Positions 11,037-23,058 of a stretch of 64,000 nucleotides of DNA are shown here, in pieces. How positions within the stretch are numbered: position 1 is the first letter of the stretch; every line of letters starts with the position of its first letter. Source of the DNA: Hymenopus coronatus (taxonomy: Eukaryota > Arthropoda > Insecta > Mantodea > Hymenopodidae); assembly GCA_030762935.1 (NCBI GenBank), contig CM060884.1:73411196-73475195 (forward strand), given 5' to 3'. The notes below the pieces were generated by a model. It was not told the DNA's origin, searched no databases, and worked only from the letters and a program-made list of their open reading frames with translations. A program made the translations under genes and the position numbers.

Positions 11037-11154
11037 CAGAAGCTTAAAGCCGTTACTTTTACATTTTAATAAACAGGCCATAGGTCTCTAATCTCAAATT
11101 ACTTATTTAAGTAATCTACATATTCTGTGAAAATATTCGGTGTAGTTCATCCTG

Positions 11155-11745
11155 TATATGTATATCCTTTTCTTCGTGGAGTTCACTGTTTACGAGATAT
11201 TCCTTGTTTTTAATTTCAGTTGTGAAGTATTTATACTTTTTTTCAGACAGGAATTGCCCGAAAATTTTGAGAAAAATTTCCCCAACCCAAACTACCCTTT
11301 ACAGAGTACTTTTCCGAAAATTTGAATTTTCTCAAAACTGGCTCTAAAATTTTCATTAAAGTATCGTATATTAAAGACATTTACCTGACAAATAAAATGT
11401 ATATCTTGAATTTTATGGGAATAGCCTCTGAAGACTACTTTATTCTGGATGAATTTTATGAAATTTTGCATAACTGCTAAACCATAGGAGATGAACATAA
11501 ACTTACCACACATAAAATGTAGAGCACTTTAAAACACACAATTTATATAATATAAATTTTTTCGTGGAGTTGATCCTTTTTAAGACATTCAGTCTATTTA
11601 GTTTCAGTTTTGAGAAAACTTTTCCTGTCCATACTAGCAAAGGAACCTCAGTCATACAGCAACCAAATTTTGACTATCACTGTAATTATAGTATTCCCTA
11701 ATTGCGCTTCTACATACAAGGAAGCCAGTAAAAAGACTATTCTGT
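11155..11745 (+). mobile_element. DR copies: end of the split copy fused to a second fragment
   Basis: The copy interrupted by the TA element resumes and at about 11245 jumps back to an upstream point of the consensus (GAGAAAAATTTCCCCAACCC), so two DR segments are joined head to tail. A separate reverse P-end scrap (CATACACTATGTACATCGTA) lies at about 11818-11856. Confidence 0.8.
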
Positions 11746-11859
11746 TTTTTTTTTATCGATGTGAAGGGAACATATCAGACTTTTTATAAATAATTGTTGG
11801 GTCGAATACTAGTTTGTCCATACACTATGTACATCGTACGTGTAGAGAAAGTAAATACT

Positions 11860-12406
11860 AAAAGAATTCTTCAGTGGATCCGGTTACTGGCAACAGTGTT
11901 GCTAATTTCTGCCAAGACTGTGTGTGTTGCCAAACAAGGAAACATGCGAAGTCTTCTGAAACGCCCTGCAGACAGTTTATCTAGTCACGTGCCTCAAAAT
12001 AATCATAAGCCTCACCGAAGGGATTCCCCGTCTCTTTGAACAAGGATACGAGCAAAGGAATATAACGTTGACGCAAAGTGTTTCTGCTCACCAATTCAAA
12101 TCACTAAATTCCCTTCTCCCGTTTCCCATCTCCTTCTTGCTCGCTATATCTTCGTATAATGCTCTCTTTCCAAATCTCGCACACACAACATTCAATTCCA
12201 AATGTAACATGCCAAGAAATGTTGCCTCTAGCAATGTCGCGTTTGTGTTCGCCCACTGCTTTATTGTTAAGACGGATTTCCTTTTTTTCTTACCTCCTTT
12301 CCTGCTTTATTTGTACACATCCAATCTTTTACAGAAATTCGTAATATAAATTCTGCATTGCTGGATCAAATAGGCAACTAAAATCTTTAATACCTGGTTC
12401 TGTACC
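11860..12406. other. No recognised feature
   Basis: Unassigned sequence. The plus strand is open from 11794 to 12039 and from 12068 to 12349, but neither predicted peptide shows a domain that I recognise. Confidence 0.35.
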
Positions 12407-13272
12407 TTAAAAAACCTAATGTGTTCCATTCACATGACTTTCTCTACATCTCTGCAGCAAATTATTGTTAAAAAGCTTATGTTTCTATTTACTTCATGCT
12501 AATCAAAGAAAAAAAAATAACAGAAATATACTTTTTACTACTTCCTTGTAAGTAGAAGCAAAATAAGGAAGTAGCATAGGTTAAAGCAATAATCAAAAGC
12601 TGGTTGCTATGTGACTAAAGTTACTTTGTTTGGATGAACAGCAGTTGTCAACTTCCTGTATGAGAAAAGTATAAGTTTTTAAAAGCTGAAACCAAAAATA
12701 CGAAATGTCTCAAAAACGACCAAATCCACGAAAAAAATATTTATAACATAAACTGAGTGTTTTAACGAGATCTACAGTTTTTGGAGTAAGTTTTTGTTAT
12801 CTCTTATGTTTTAGCACTTTAGCAAAATTCAACCCAAATAAAGCGGTATTAAGAGGCCATTCCCAGAAAATACAAAATATACATTTTATTTGGAATGTAA
12901 ACAGCTTTAATATTCCGGATTTTAATCAAAATATTTAAGGGTTATTTTTTAGACAATCAAAATTTTTGAAAATTCTTCCATGTAAAGGGTATCTTGTCTT
13001 GGGGGGATTTTCTTGAAAATCTTCGTGTCGCATCCTTGGAAGATACCCAAGTCAAATTCAAAGTTTGGTATTTAACGCACTTTTCGTATTTGAGCTGTGC
13101 TGCCCCCCCCCCACAAACACAGACTAAATTTTGTTTTTTGTTTTTTTTTGTTTTTTTTCGTTCAGTGGGTCTGAAATCATATATTTCCGGTGAAATCTCA
13201 ATATAGAATTTTTGAGTTCAATACAATATGTTCTCTATACACTATGTAAATAGTACGTATAGAGAAAGTAAA
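12407..13272 (-). mobile_element. DR copy, near full length
   Basis: Q end at about 12419 (TGTGTTCCATTCACATGACT), a C-rich run in place of the CA tract near 13102, and a P palindrome ending GTATAGAGAAAGT at 13256-13268. It is joined directly to another Q end. Confidence 0.92.
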
Positions 13273-13485
13273 AAAATCTGATGTTTTATACTCACATGGC
13301 TCTCTCTAACTGTTCTCAAAGAAACTTCTTTCGAAAGATTATTCTTCCTTCTAAACCATACTAATCGAGATAAACATTAGCGGAATGTTATTGTTACTTA
13401 GTTCCTTACAAGTAGAGTGAAACTAAAGGAATGCGGTATGTTGAAGTGATAGTCAAATGTTTTAAAAGCGTGTTTTCATCCTGTC
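13273..13485 (-). mobile_element. DR Q-end fragment in head-to-tail junction
   Basis: AGAGAAAGT, seven A and TCTGATG run together at about 13260-13284, so the P end of one copy meets the Q end of the next with only a T/A run between them. The fragment stops near AAAAGCGTGTTTTC. Confidence 0.85.
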
Positions 13486-13687
13486 GATAATTCACGACCG
13501 TTCGTTTGCTCCAATCTTAAGTTGTCCCAAGAGTTGAAAACACAAGTTGTGTTTGATAAGACAATTTTATTGAGCGAAAGAGACTATTAATGTATAGGAA
13601 GGCAGATTTTATCAGGTTATGATAGTAATACATTAGTTTTCAAATGGTAGATAACGTATTCGACCTTCTTTGTTTACTGATTGTTTT

Positions 13688-14450
13688 TTTTTTTTACTTT
13701 CTCTACACGTACTAAGTACATAATGTATAGAGAGGATATTGCACTCCACCAAAAAACTTGATACCGAGATTTCACAGGAAATATATGTTCTAAAGTCCCC
13801 TGTATCCAAAAAAAGTATTTTCAGAAAAAGGTCCGTGTATGTGTGTGTCCGTGTGCCTGTGGACACGATGACTCAAAAACGAAAAGTCGCTAAAATACCA
13901 AATTTGGTATTTAACTTTAGTGTCTCCCAGGGATATTACAGATATTTACCTAGCAAATAAAATGTATTTTTTTAATTTTGTGGGAATGGCCTCTGAAGAC
14001 TATTTTGGGTGATTTTTACGGAATTTTCCATAACTGCTAAGCCGTAAGAAATGGACAAAAACTTACCACACAAAAAATGTAAAGCACATTAAAACACACA
14101 ATATATGGCGTGTACATTTTTTTCGAGGAGTTTATCGTTTTTGAGATATTTCGTGTTTTTGGTTTGACATTCGAAAAGCTAAACTTTTCTCATTCAGGAT
14201 TGTCAATTTCTATCTATATAAGTAGAGGAACTTCAATCACATAGCAACCAGCCTTTGACTATCACTTTAACCTAAGGTACTCCCTTATTTCGCTTCTACT
14301 TACAAGGAAGCAGGTAATAAGACTATTTCTGCTAACTTTTTCTGAATTAAAATGAAGTAAATAGAAACATAAGGTTTTTAACTATAATTTGTTGCAGAGA
14401 TGTAGAGAAAGTCATGTGAGTGGAACACATTAGATTTTCTTTCTTCACAT
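13688..14450 (+). mobile_element. DR copy with internal deletion
   Basis: Has a P palindrome and a Q end (GTGAGTGGAACACATTAGAT). About 150 bp of consensus is missing near 13932, where CAGGGATATTACA joins GATATTTACCTAGC. Confidence 0.9.
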
Positions 14451-15019
14451 CCTGCTGAATTATTATATGGCCTACCGTGTCTGTACCCAAATTTCGAACA
14501 TCGAAAGCAACAATAGAAACTGGAAACAATTATTTTATTTTAGGTTTTAATAACTAATATATGAAATGGATACAAAAGTTCGTTTATTTGAGGTTATTGC
14601 ACTCATGTCGTTCATAAGAAATACAAATAATTATTTTTACTCCCTTTTTGAACTAAATTCATTTTGAACTCGATAAAGATTTTTATAAACATTGTACCTG
14701 CATTAATTGAAAGTGTAATTATGCAACTGACACTTATTAAAAGTGAAGGTTGGCTGACTGGATTGTCACCTTGTTACCAATAACCAAGACAGGAGGTTAA
14801 ACAAAGGAACGTCTGGTGCGACAAGATTTCAAATAAATGAACAACAGCTGCGAAAAAATGTTTCCACAGTAATTCTCCATTCAGATGATCGCGATTGGTT
14901 GAAATTGCCCAATCTCGCCCATTCTATTTGTGCTTTGATAGTTAGCTAAATTGTCACTGAAATTGGCTTTTGTTCAGCCAGGAGACACTTCATGTCTGAG
15001 AAAAGTACTTTAAAATGTT
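14451..15019. other. No recognised feature
   Basis: AT-rich, apparently single-copy sequence with no long frame or tRNA-like boxes. Confidence 0.35.
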
Positions 15020-15880
15020 ATTTTATTTATCTCGATTAGCATGATGTAGGTCCATGAATAAGCTTATTAACAATAATTTGTTACAGAGACGTTGAAAAAG
15101 TCGTGTGAATGGAACACATCAGATTATTCCTTACGGCGATTTCACCGGGAAAACATGTTTTGAGACCCTCTGAATAAATAAGCATTTTTAGAAAATGTCC
15201 GTATGTGTGGGTGTGTTTATGGGCAGCATATCTTAGAAAAGAAAAGACCATTAAATACCAAACTTGGTATTACAGATTCGTGTCTTTCAACGATGCAACA
15301 CGAAGATTTTCAAGAAAATTCCCCCACTCCCAAATACCTTTTACATGAATTTTTTTCGAAAATTTTGATTTTCTCAAAAATGACTCTAAAACATCATATA
15401 TTAAAGATATTTACCTGACAAATAAACTGTATATCTTGAATATTCTGGGAATAACCTATGAATACTACTTTAATCTGGATGAATTTTGCGGAATTTTGCA
15501 TAACTGCTAAACCGTATTAAATGGAGAAAAACTTAACACAAAACATGTAGAGGACATTAAAACACACAATTTATGTTATATATTTTTTTCGTAGAGTTGA
15601 TCGTTTTTAGATATTCCTTGGTTTTGGTTTCAGCTTTGCAAATCTTAACTTTTCTTATACAGAATTTGTCAACTCCTGTCCATACAAACAAAGGAGCTTC
15701 AGTCACAAGGCAACTAGCTTTTGACTATCACTTTAATTATGGTACTCCCTTATTTCGTTCTACTTACAAGGAAGCAAGTAATACGGTTACTTCTGCTATT
15801 TTTTCTCAATTAGCATGAAGTAAATAGAAGGATTTGTTGCAGAGATGTAGAGAAAGTCATGTGAATGGAACACATCATTG
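15020..15880 (+). mobile_element. DR composite: Q-end tail then a P-truncated copy
   Basis: A Q end (GTGAATGGAACACATCAGAT, about 15108-15127) is followed within a few bases by a copy starting at GATTTCACCGGGAAAACATG, which runs to its own Q end at about 15876. Confidence 0.88.
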
Positions 15881-16585
15881 GGTATTTTTATACATCTCGG
15901 TATGGAGTTTTTGGATGGGATCTAATGCATCACACATGAAAGCGACTACATTATGAACGATGGTAAATGTCGAGGAATAGCAATGGTAAGATTGTGCTGC
16001 GCATGCTCTGATCCTAGGAGGGGATTATCGAGCTCCATTTGTTGGAAACTTTCCTTGGACGTCCAAAGTGTTTGATGGTGGAGGACCACTAAATATGGTT
16101 TGGATAGAGCAGTTCGGAATTACTTTCTATTGGAGCATGGGTAATTCAAGTTCGGCAAGGGCTTTTGGGCGGAATGGAAGCGAGAGGGTCCTTCCCAGAA
16201 TTACATGCCCATACCAGGCATACCAACTTCACCACACAAAGGATTTGCTGTCGAAAGCCTGAGGATGGGATGAAAGGGAAGAAAATGATATAACAAAAGC
16301 TGTTAAAATAAGAGTTCAGGTAATGAAGTGCCCAGAGTAAGTGGTTCCATTCCTTCTAGTGGCCAAATGAAGAAGAAAACTGACTCCAGCAACAAATATT
16401 GCACTTTCAGAAACATTCTGTTACTTTCTCTACACGTACTAGGTACATGCTTTATATATTTACTTATCAATTTAGTTGTACAAAGTGCCCATACAAGGAA
16501 TATGGTTATACATCAACCCAAGCTGTTGTCTTGCCATTTGCTAAACAAGTTTTCTTATAATCTGGCACATATGGTTTAATCCTAA
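15881..16585. other. Unassigned region with one DR P-end scrap
   Basis: A TTACTTTCTCTACACGTACT scrap lies at about 16422-16441. The frame 16068-16262 is open but unrecognised. Nothing else is identified. Confidence 0.35.
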
Positions 16586-16586
16586 A

Positions 16587-16599
16587 GATGATGATGATG

Positions 16600-16646
<47 letters not shown>
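16587..16646. repeat. (ATG)n/(ATA)n microsatellite
   Basis: ATG trinucleotides grade into about seventeen AAT/ATA units. Confidence 0.95.
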
Positions 16647-16647
<1 letters not shown>

Positions 16648-16732
16648 GTGTACAACACTCAGGCTCAACATTTCTTAAAACAACCTATTAACCTATGTTT
16701 CATCCACTTCTCTTTTTGCAGACCTAGTCCAT

Positions 16733-18215
16733 TTTTTACTTTCTCTACACGTACTATGTACATGGTGTATAGAGAAGGTATTGCACTCCACCCAAAAATT
16801 AGACACCGAGATTTCACCGGAAATACTTGTTTTAAGGTCCCCTAATACCAAAAAACCATTTTCAGAAAAAAGTTCGTGTGTATGTGTCCGTGTGTCTGAA
16901 CACGATAACTCAAAAACGAAAAGTCGGTAAAATACCAACCTTGGTATTTAACTTTAGTATCTTCTAGGGACGCAACACAAAGATCTTAAAGAAAATCCTC
17001 CCACTCCCAACTACCCTTTACATGGAACTTCTTTCGAAAATTTTCTCCAAAATAGCTCTAACAATTTTGATTAAAATAACAGAAATATATGTTTTAGGGT
17101 CCCCAATATCCAAAAAAAGCATTTTCACAAAAAGGTCCGTGTGTCCGTGTGTCTGTGGACACGATAACTCAAAATCGAAAAGTCGGTAAAATACCAAACT
17201 TGGTATTTAAGATTAGTATCTTCCAGGGATGCGACACGAAGATTTTGAGAAAAATCCCCCAACCCACAACTTCCCTTGACATGAATTTTTCTTCGAAAAT
17301 TTTGATTCTCTCAAAAATGGCTCTAACGATTTTGATTAAAGTCTCGTATATTAAAGCTATTTACCTGACAAATAAAATGTGTATCTTGTTATTTCTGGGA
17401 ACAGCCTCTGAAGACTACTTTATCCTGGATGAATATTACGGAATTTTGTAAAACTGCTAAACCGTAAGAGCTAAACAGAACCTTACTACACAAAACATGT
17501 AGAGCACGTTAAAACACACCACTTATATTATATACATTTTTTTGTGGAGTGTATCGTTTTTTTAGATATTCCTTGTTTTCGGTTTCAGCTTTGAAAATCT
17601 TATACTTTTCTCATACAGGTATTTGTCATGGAAAAAATTTAGAACATTTTGATTTTATCAAAAATGGCTCTAATGATTTTGATTAAAATCTCTTATATTT
17701 AAGACATTTACATGCCAAATAAAATGTATATCCTTAATTTTCTGCGAATAGCCTCTAAAGTCCTCTTTATTGTGGATGATCTTTATTGAATTTTTCATAA
17801 CTTATAAACCCATAGAGATAGACAAAAACTTACTGCAGAAAAATGTAGATCACGATAAAGCACACAATTTATGTAATAAACATTTTTTTCGTGGAGTTGA
17901 TCGTTTTAGAGATATGCCTTGTTACTGGTTTCCTGTTTATAAACTTATATTTTCTCACACAGGAATTTGTCAACTTCTGTCCATACAAAGAAAGGAACTT
18001 GAGTCACATAGAAACCAGCTTTGAGTAATAATGTATCCTATGTTACTCCCTTATTTCGCTTCTACTTTTAAGGAAGCAAGTAAAAAGACTACTTCTGCTA
18101 AAGTTTTCTCAATTAGCTTGAAGGTAAGAGAAGCAAGAGCTTTTAAACAATAATTTGTTGCAGAGATGTAGAGAAAGTCATGTGAATGGAACACATCAGA
18201 TTTTTTATGTAGACA
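16733..18215 (+). mobile_element. DR composite of three overlapping partial copies
   Basis: Starts with a full P palindrome at 16741-16776. At about 17075 the consensus restarts upstream (AGAAATATATGTTTTAGGGT), and at about 17627 it restarts again (GAAAAAATTTAGAACATTTT). It ends in one Q end at about 18198. All three parts lie in the same orientation, as expected from unequal crossing over or template switching. Frame 17149-17451 is the longest DR-derived frame (100 codons). Confidence 0.88.
16741..16776. repeat. Representative DR P-end palindrome
   Basis: TTCTCTACACGTACTATGTA followed by CATGGTGTATAGAGAA folds on itself around the GTAC centre. The same structure is seen at other P ends, for example 24047-24080, 38170-38210, 40198-40230, 49165-49195 and 62170-62200. 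Confidence 0.9.
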
Positions 18216-18529
18216 TCATGCAGTAAGAATGTATTCTGCATACGTATTAATACACAGAATGTTGGAATGTACTGGTAACAAGCTTCGGGAATAATTTGAA
18301 AGTGAAACGTTACTACGAAGATAGAAAGAAGTGATGGACTGTTTTAAAGGCAACACTTAGGGCAAGGAGTGGGGGAACTAGAGGCTTTCTCTTGACAACC
18401 AAAACCTGAATCGTGAATGGAGATCCAACGTCAAGATTGCCGCACATCTTTTCCGGGCCCGGAAGGTTACAACAGGTATGAGGTCTATATTGCTATTCTT
18501 CTTTAATATAACTATTTATGTGAAAAAAG
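18216..18529. other. No recognised feature
   Basis: Apparently single-copy; includes a short GC-rich piece at 18440-18475. No domain recognised. Confidence 0.35.
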
Positions 18530-19410
18530 TATGTGTTCCATTCACATGACTTTCTCTACATCTCTGTAACAAACTTTGTTAAAAAGTTTATTCTTTTATC
18601 AATTTCATGATAATCGAGCTAAACGTTATCAGAAACGGTCTTATTACTTGGTTCCCTGTAAGTAGAAGTCTGTCTTCCACTCCATGGTGTCCTCTAACTG
18701 TCGCTAAACCAAACTTTTATTCAAACCATTAATCTGTTATTTATATGATACTAATAAAGATAAACATAACTTGTAGGTACAATGAGAAATAAGAAAATGC
18801 ACAGGCTAAAGCGATAATCTCGGGCTTTAAAAGCCGGTTGCTATGTGAAACAATAAAATTGAAATTGCCATTTCTCTCTTTGCCAGGAATAAACAAACGA
18901 AAAACTAGAAAAATGATGTCTTCCCTTTTGAGAAAAGCTTTAAATGGCTTACAACTGAAACCAATAGTCTAGAATATCTTGAAAATGGTTAACTCTACAA
19001 AAGAAATGTATATGACATAAATTGTGGGTTTTAATTAGATCTACACATTTTGTGTAGCAAATTTTTGTATATCTCTTACGGTTTGCTAGTCATATAACAT
19101 TTACCCGGAATAAAAAGGTCTTCAGAGGCTTTTCCCAGAAAATGCAGGATATCCGTTTCGTTTATCATATCATCATGTTATACATAAGGCATTTTAATCA
19201 AAATCATTAAAGCCATTTTTGAGAAAATAAACATTTTCGAAAAATGTTCAACGTAATGAGTAGTTTGGTGTGGGGTAATTTTCTAAAAAAATATTCGTGT
19301 CACATCCTTGGAAGATATCAAACATAAATACCAGGTATACCCACACATATAAACTTACGGATCTTTTTCTAAAAATGCTTATTTTGGACTCAGGGACCAC
19401 TAAGTACATA
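18530..19410 (-). mobile_element. DR copy with a second nested Q-end, P end lost
   Basis: The Q end at about 18534 is followed near 18670 by a second diverged Q-end-like block (CCACTCCATGGTGTCC), so part of the end is duplicated. The match fades at the CAGGGACCACTAAGTACATA block. Confidence 0.8.
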
Positions 19411-20131
19411 TTATGTTACGGGGAATGTAAAAATCGTGTTTTTCTTTCAGTGCTATTTCCTGGATACCGATGTTGGTTCCTTTGTAATATTTCTTGGTCT
19501 ACTATTTGACTCTACCAACCCCCGAGTTATGAGCTTGCCTAAACTCCACTAGAATTACACTTTAAAACCTCAGCGCATAATAACGCCATGTGTATATTAC
19601 ATACATAGCGAGTTTCTCAAGTTTGAATTCAGTAAACTCTCAATAATGTATCATCAATTTCCTTTTCCCATAATTTTGTACAAGTTTCAGTGTTGGAAGT
19701 TGACCTGAAATTGCTCTGGAGACCAGATTGAATTACTGTGAGAGGTATAGCGTTAACAGCACAACAAATTTCACAAGATGGTACAATAGAAAAAGAACAG
19801 GGTGGCATTTACGAGGGAAAGGGCTTCGAAATTAGATTTGTGGTCCAGACACATCTGATAGAGAAGTTGCAATCAAATCAGTGGACTTGCTCGGCGACTT
19901 GCAAGGACAGACCTCCCGCAGATTGAGTTAACCGTCTTTGCAATCGATATTGCCTTTTCGCGAAGTAGCAAAGGGTAGAGGAATACAAGACAGAACTACT
20001 TTCATGCATAAATGAGACATGGGAGTCAATGGCTACCTTATCAGTCAACCCTTTGTATACGGTTTCCTTTCTACGTTTAATAGCATTGGGAACAGAAGTT
20101 AATTAAATATTTATGATTGACAACAAAGAAA
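19411..20131. other. No recognised feature
   Basis: The frame 19738-19926 (62 codons) is open but unrecognised. No repeat match seen. Confidence 0.35.
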
Positions 20132-20798
20132 ATCTGATGATGACTTTCTCTACACCTCAGCAACAAATTATTATTAAAAGTTTTATTACTTGCTTCCTTG
20201 TAAGAAGAAGCGAAATAAGAAAGTACCTTAGATCAAACCTGGTTTCTATTTGAGTGAAGTGAGTTTGGACTGGAGTTGACAAATTCCTTTATGAGAACCG
20301 TATAAGTCTTTCAAAGCTGAAACCAATAATAAGGAATATCTCAAAAACGACCAACTCCACGAAAAAAATGTATATTGCATTAACCGTGTGTTTTAACGTG
20401 CTCTATATTTTTGTTTAGTAAGTTCCTGTCCATCTCCTACGGTTTAGCAGTTAAGCAAAATTCCATAAAATTCATCTAGAATAAAGTAGTCTTCAGAGGC
20501 TATTCCCAGAAAATTCAAGATATACATTTTATTTGTCAGGTAAATGTCTTTAATATACGATACTTTAATGAAAATTTTAGAGCCAGTTTTGAGAAAATTC
20601 AAATTATTAATATATGACATTTTAATCGAAATCGTCAGAGCCATTTTTAAGATATTCAACATTTTCGAAAAAGTTCCATGTAAAGGGTAGTTGGGAGTGG
20701 GAAAATGTTCTAGAAAATCTTCGTGTCGCAACATCATTGGAAAATACCAAACTTAAATATCCGGTTTGGTATTCAACGGTCTTTTTGTTTTTGTGCCC

Positions 20799-20836
<38 letters not shown>

Positions 20837-20982
20837 CACAGAGGACATTTTTATAAAACGGCTTTTTTTATTCAGAGGGTCTCAAAATCATGTATTTCAA
20901 GTGAAATTTTGGTATCGAATTTTTGGGTGTTTATAACACCTTATCCATACACTATGCACATAGTACGTGTAGAGAAAATAAA
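20132..20982 (-). mobile_element. DR copy, near full length, expanded (CA)n
   Basis: Q end truncated to TCTGATGATGACTTTCTCTA; the (CA)n tract at 20803-20836 is at the usual DR position; the P end is CATAGTACGTGTAGAGAAAA. A local duplication lies near 20580-20660. Confidence 0.9.
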
Positions 20983-21039
20983 AATTATATATGTAAACTA
21001 ATAAAATATTCGGTGTTTATCCTTGCAACATTTACTAGG

Positions 21040-21170
21040 GACTTCCAACAATTCCTTAAAAATCCAGGAAATTGCACTCGTAGCATCGAAAAAAAAGTTT
21101 GTATTTAGAATCCGTCGTCTCTTACTAGATGGCAGTTATAGCTTCAACCGCATCCATCACGATTCTATAT
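21040..21170 (+). mobile_element. Mariner 5' leader fragment
   Basis: Matches 22765-22860 closely in order: AAATTGCACTCGTAGCAT, then a CCGTCG block, then CATCCATCACG. At 22.9 kb this leader precedes a mariner transposase N-terminus, so this is taken as the same leader with the coding part lost. Confidence 0.6.
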
Positions 21171-21179
21171 ACTGATGAT

Positions 21180-21268
21180 TCCACTTTTATTACACGTGCT
21201 ATGTACATAGTGAATAGAGAAGGTATTGCATAGCACCCACAAATTGGATACCGAGATTTTACCGGAAT
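21180..21268 (+). mobile_element. DR P-end fragment cut by mariner
   Basis: Palindromic P end and GGATACCGAGATTTTACCGG, then mariner coding sequence begins. Confidence 0.75.
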
Positions 21269-21735
21269 CTTCGTATTTTACGATGTTTGCGAAGAGCCAT
21301 TCAAAACAAACGAAGAGGAATGCTAACTTCCGGAATTGTGTTGATCCATGACAACGCTCGTCCATACACTGCTGGCACAACCCATCAGCTCCTTGAACAA
21401 TTTCAATGGGGCATTTTCGATCATCCGCCGTACAGACCTAACCTGGCAGCCAGCGACTTTCACCTTTTCCCTGAACTAAATACGTAGCTTGGAGGGCAGC
21501 ACTTTCAAGAGAACGAAGATCTTCAGAACAACGTCAATGCTAATTTGAAATCATTGGCGGCAACATTTTTGAAGCGGGTATTGCAAAGCTTGTGCACAGG
21601 TACGATAAATGTCTCAAATCTCTTCGGTGATTATGTTGAAAAGTAACCATAAGGGTACAACACTTTTAGTAATAAAATAATTGTTTTATATGAACTTGTC
21701 TTTTATTTATAGCCTATCGGAGGTTGAAAAAAAAT
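21269..21735 (+). pseudogene. Mariner transposase C-terminal fragment (Mar-2 copy 1)
   Basis: The translation at 21287-21487 has VLIHDNARPYTAG, then NLAASDFHLFPEL, so the second and third catalytic Asp are spaced as in DD34D mariners. A TAG at 21485-21487 stops the frame early; readable sequence continues to a YVEK-like end near 21645. The catalytic N-terminal half with the first Asp is missing. The element appears to end at a CCTATCGGAGGTTG motif and GGCCCTCGTA near 21735, as does its relative at 56.9 kb. The mariner is not active. Confidence 0.88.
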
Positions 21736-21809
21736 GGCCCTCGTAATTCTTACTTCATGAACACTACTTTTTGAGCAGCAGAAAAATTTAAAAGTGTACA
21801 ATTGCTATA

Positions 21810-21810
<1 letters not shown>

Positions 21811-21866
<56 letters not shown>
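21811..21866. repeat. (ATT)n microsatellite
   Basis: About eighteen ATT units directly before a LINE 3' end. Confidence 0.95.
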
Positions 21867-21868
<2 letters not shown>

Positions 21869-22220
21869 GTGCACAGGAATGTAAATCAGTTTAAACTGAA
21901 GAGACATGTATACACATTAAATACCAGAAATATTGATAAATTGCATGTTCCATACACTAGACTGAAGAAAGTTAAAGTTAGCTATTTCTTAACCAGCATT
22001 ATAGCCTATAATAAGCTTCCTGAGAGATCTGAATATAATACAGTTTAAGAAAAAAGTAAAAGAATGCTTGATGGACAATGTATGATATTTTACAATTTGG
22101 ATGAATTTTTAATACAATTGTTATTTGATTGACTTTATATCTTACATGTATATATTGTTTTGACCATGTTTATTGTAATAGTGTTCCTAATGATTGAACA
22201 AATAAATAAATAAATTAAAA
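21867..22220 (+). mobile_element. Non-LTR retrotransposon 3' end (reverse transcriptase C-terminus)
   Basis: The translation LHVPYTRLKKVKVSYFLTS then YNKLPERSEYN resembles the C-terminal tail of LINE ORF2 proteins, where a HxPxTR block precedes a YNxLP block. A frameshift near 22045 leads to FKKKVKECLMDNV. An AATAAATAAATAAATT tail sits at about 22200-22216. It is 5' truncated, typical of LINE insertions. Clade not assignable. Confidence 0.7.
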
Positions 22221-22257
22221 ATAAATCTAATTTGATTACCATAGTCGATTTAATCAG

Positions 22258-22668
22258 TAGTATATGTATATCTTTTATTTTCTGGAAATAGGCTCTGAAG
22301 ACCTCTACATTCTACATGACTTTTGCATAACTTAAATTGTAAGATATAAACAAAAATTTACTATACAAATGAAACCTTTATAACATATCATTTAAGTCAT
22401 ATATACACTTTGTGCGGTTAATCACTTCCGAGATATTCCTTGTTATTTTCTTCTCAATCAAATTTATAATTCATTTTCCTCCTGACGATGCAGCTATAAC
22501 TGAATTTCAATCACATAACAACCAAATTTTAAACAATTCGACTATTGATTTTAGTTTTTAGCAGGAATTAATAAGGCCATTTCTACTGAAGTTATAGGTT
22601 GATTGGCTTGAAGTAGATTGAAGAATAAACTTTGTGTGAAAGTAATGCAATACATCAGAAGTTCAAAA
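22258..22668 (+). mobile_element. DR fragment, Q half
   Basis: Internal blocks GGAAATAGGCTCTGAAGACC and AGATATTCCTTGTTAT are followed by a decayed Q end near 22650. Confidence 0.75.
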
Positions 22669-22744
22669 AGTCGTTTCGATGTGTATACGTTTCTCGCGAT
22701 AGTTCAAATGTATTGAATTGTTAGGTTAGTATGGACACTAGGTG

Positions 22745-23058
22745 TATTTAATATATCCTAAGAAATTCCAAGAAATTACACTTATAGCATGGAAAAATTC
22801 TGTATCTAGCAACCGTCGCTAGTGGCTCTAGAAGTTTGAGCTATATCCATCACGTGGTGTCGTCACCACAGGCGACTGTATAAACAATCTTGTGCTTATT
22901 TAGAAAGATGAAAGAAAAAGAATTTCGTGCTGTGATTAAACACTTCTATTTAAAATACTTAACATCGAAAGAGATAAAAGCCGAGTTGTATAAATTTCGC
23001 AGCACATCTGTTCCTACGTTTGCGAAAATTTACAATTATGTGAATAAATTTAAAGGTT
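22745..23058 (+). pseudogene. Mariner transposase N-terminal fragment with leader
   Basis: An ATG at 22908 opens about 50 codons reading MKEKEFRAVIKHFYLKYLTS, then KEIKAELYKF and TFAKIYNYVNKFKG before a stop near 23058. This is the N-terminal helix-turn-helix start typical of mariner transposases, which normally run to about 345 residues. DR sequence follows at once, so only the DNA-binding start remains. The leader matches 21040-21170. The fragment is short but the match is clear. Confidence 0.8.

Larger units (their letters stand above)
10467..11154. mobile_element. Non-autonomous TA-flanked DNA element carrying two tRNA-like sequences
   Basis: It starts CAGGGTGTTAATGAAGTACA and its reverse end reads CAGGATGAACTACACCGAAT. 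TA lies at each side (10465-10466 and 11155-11156), and DR sequence is continuous across the insertion. TA target and CAGG-type termini suggest the Tc1/mariner (IS630) superfamily, an inference. It encodes no transposase. A T-rich tract separates the two tRNA-like segments. Confidence 0.7.

Noticed and set aside
22908..23058. Small cellular DNA-binding gene
   Set aside because: Residue pattern is the start of mariner transposase, and DR sequence follows the stop.
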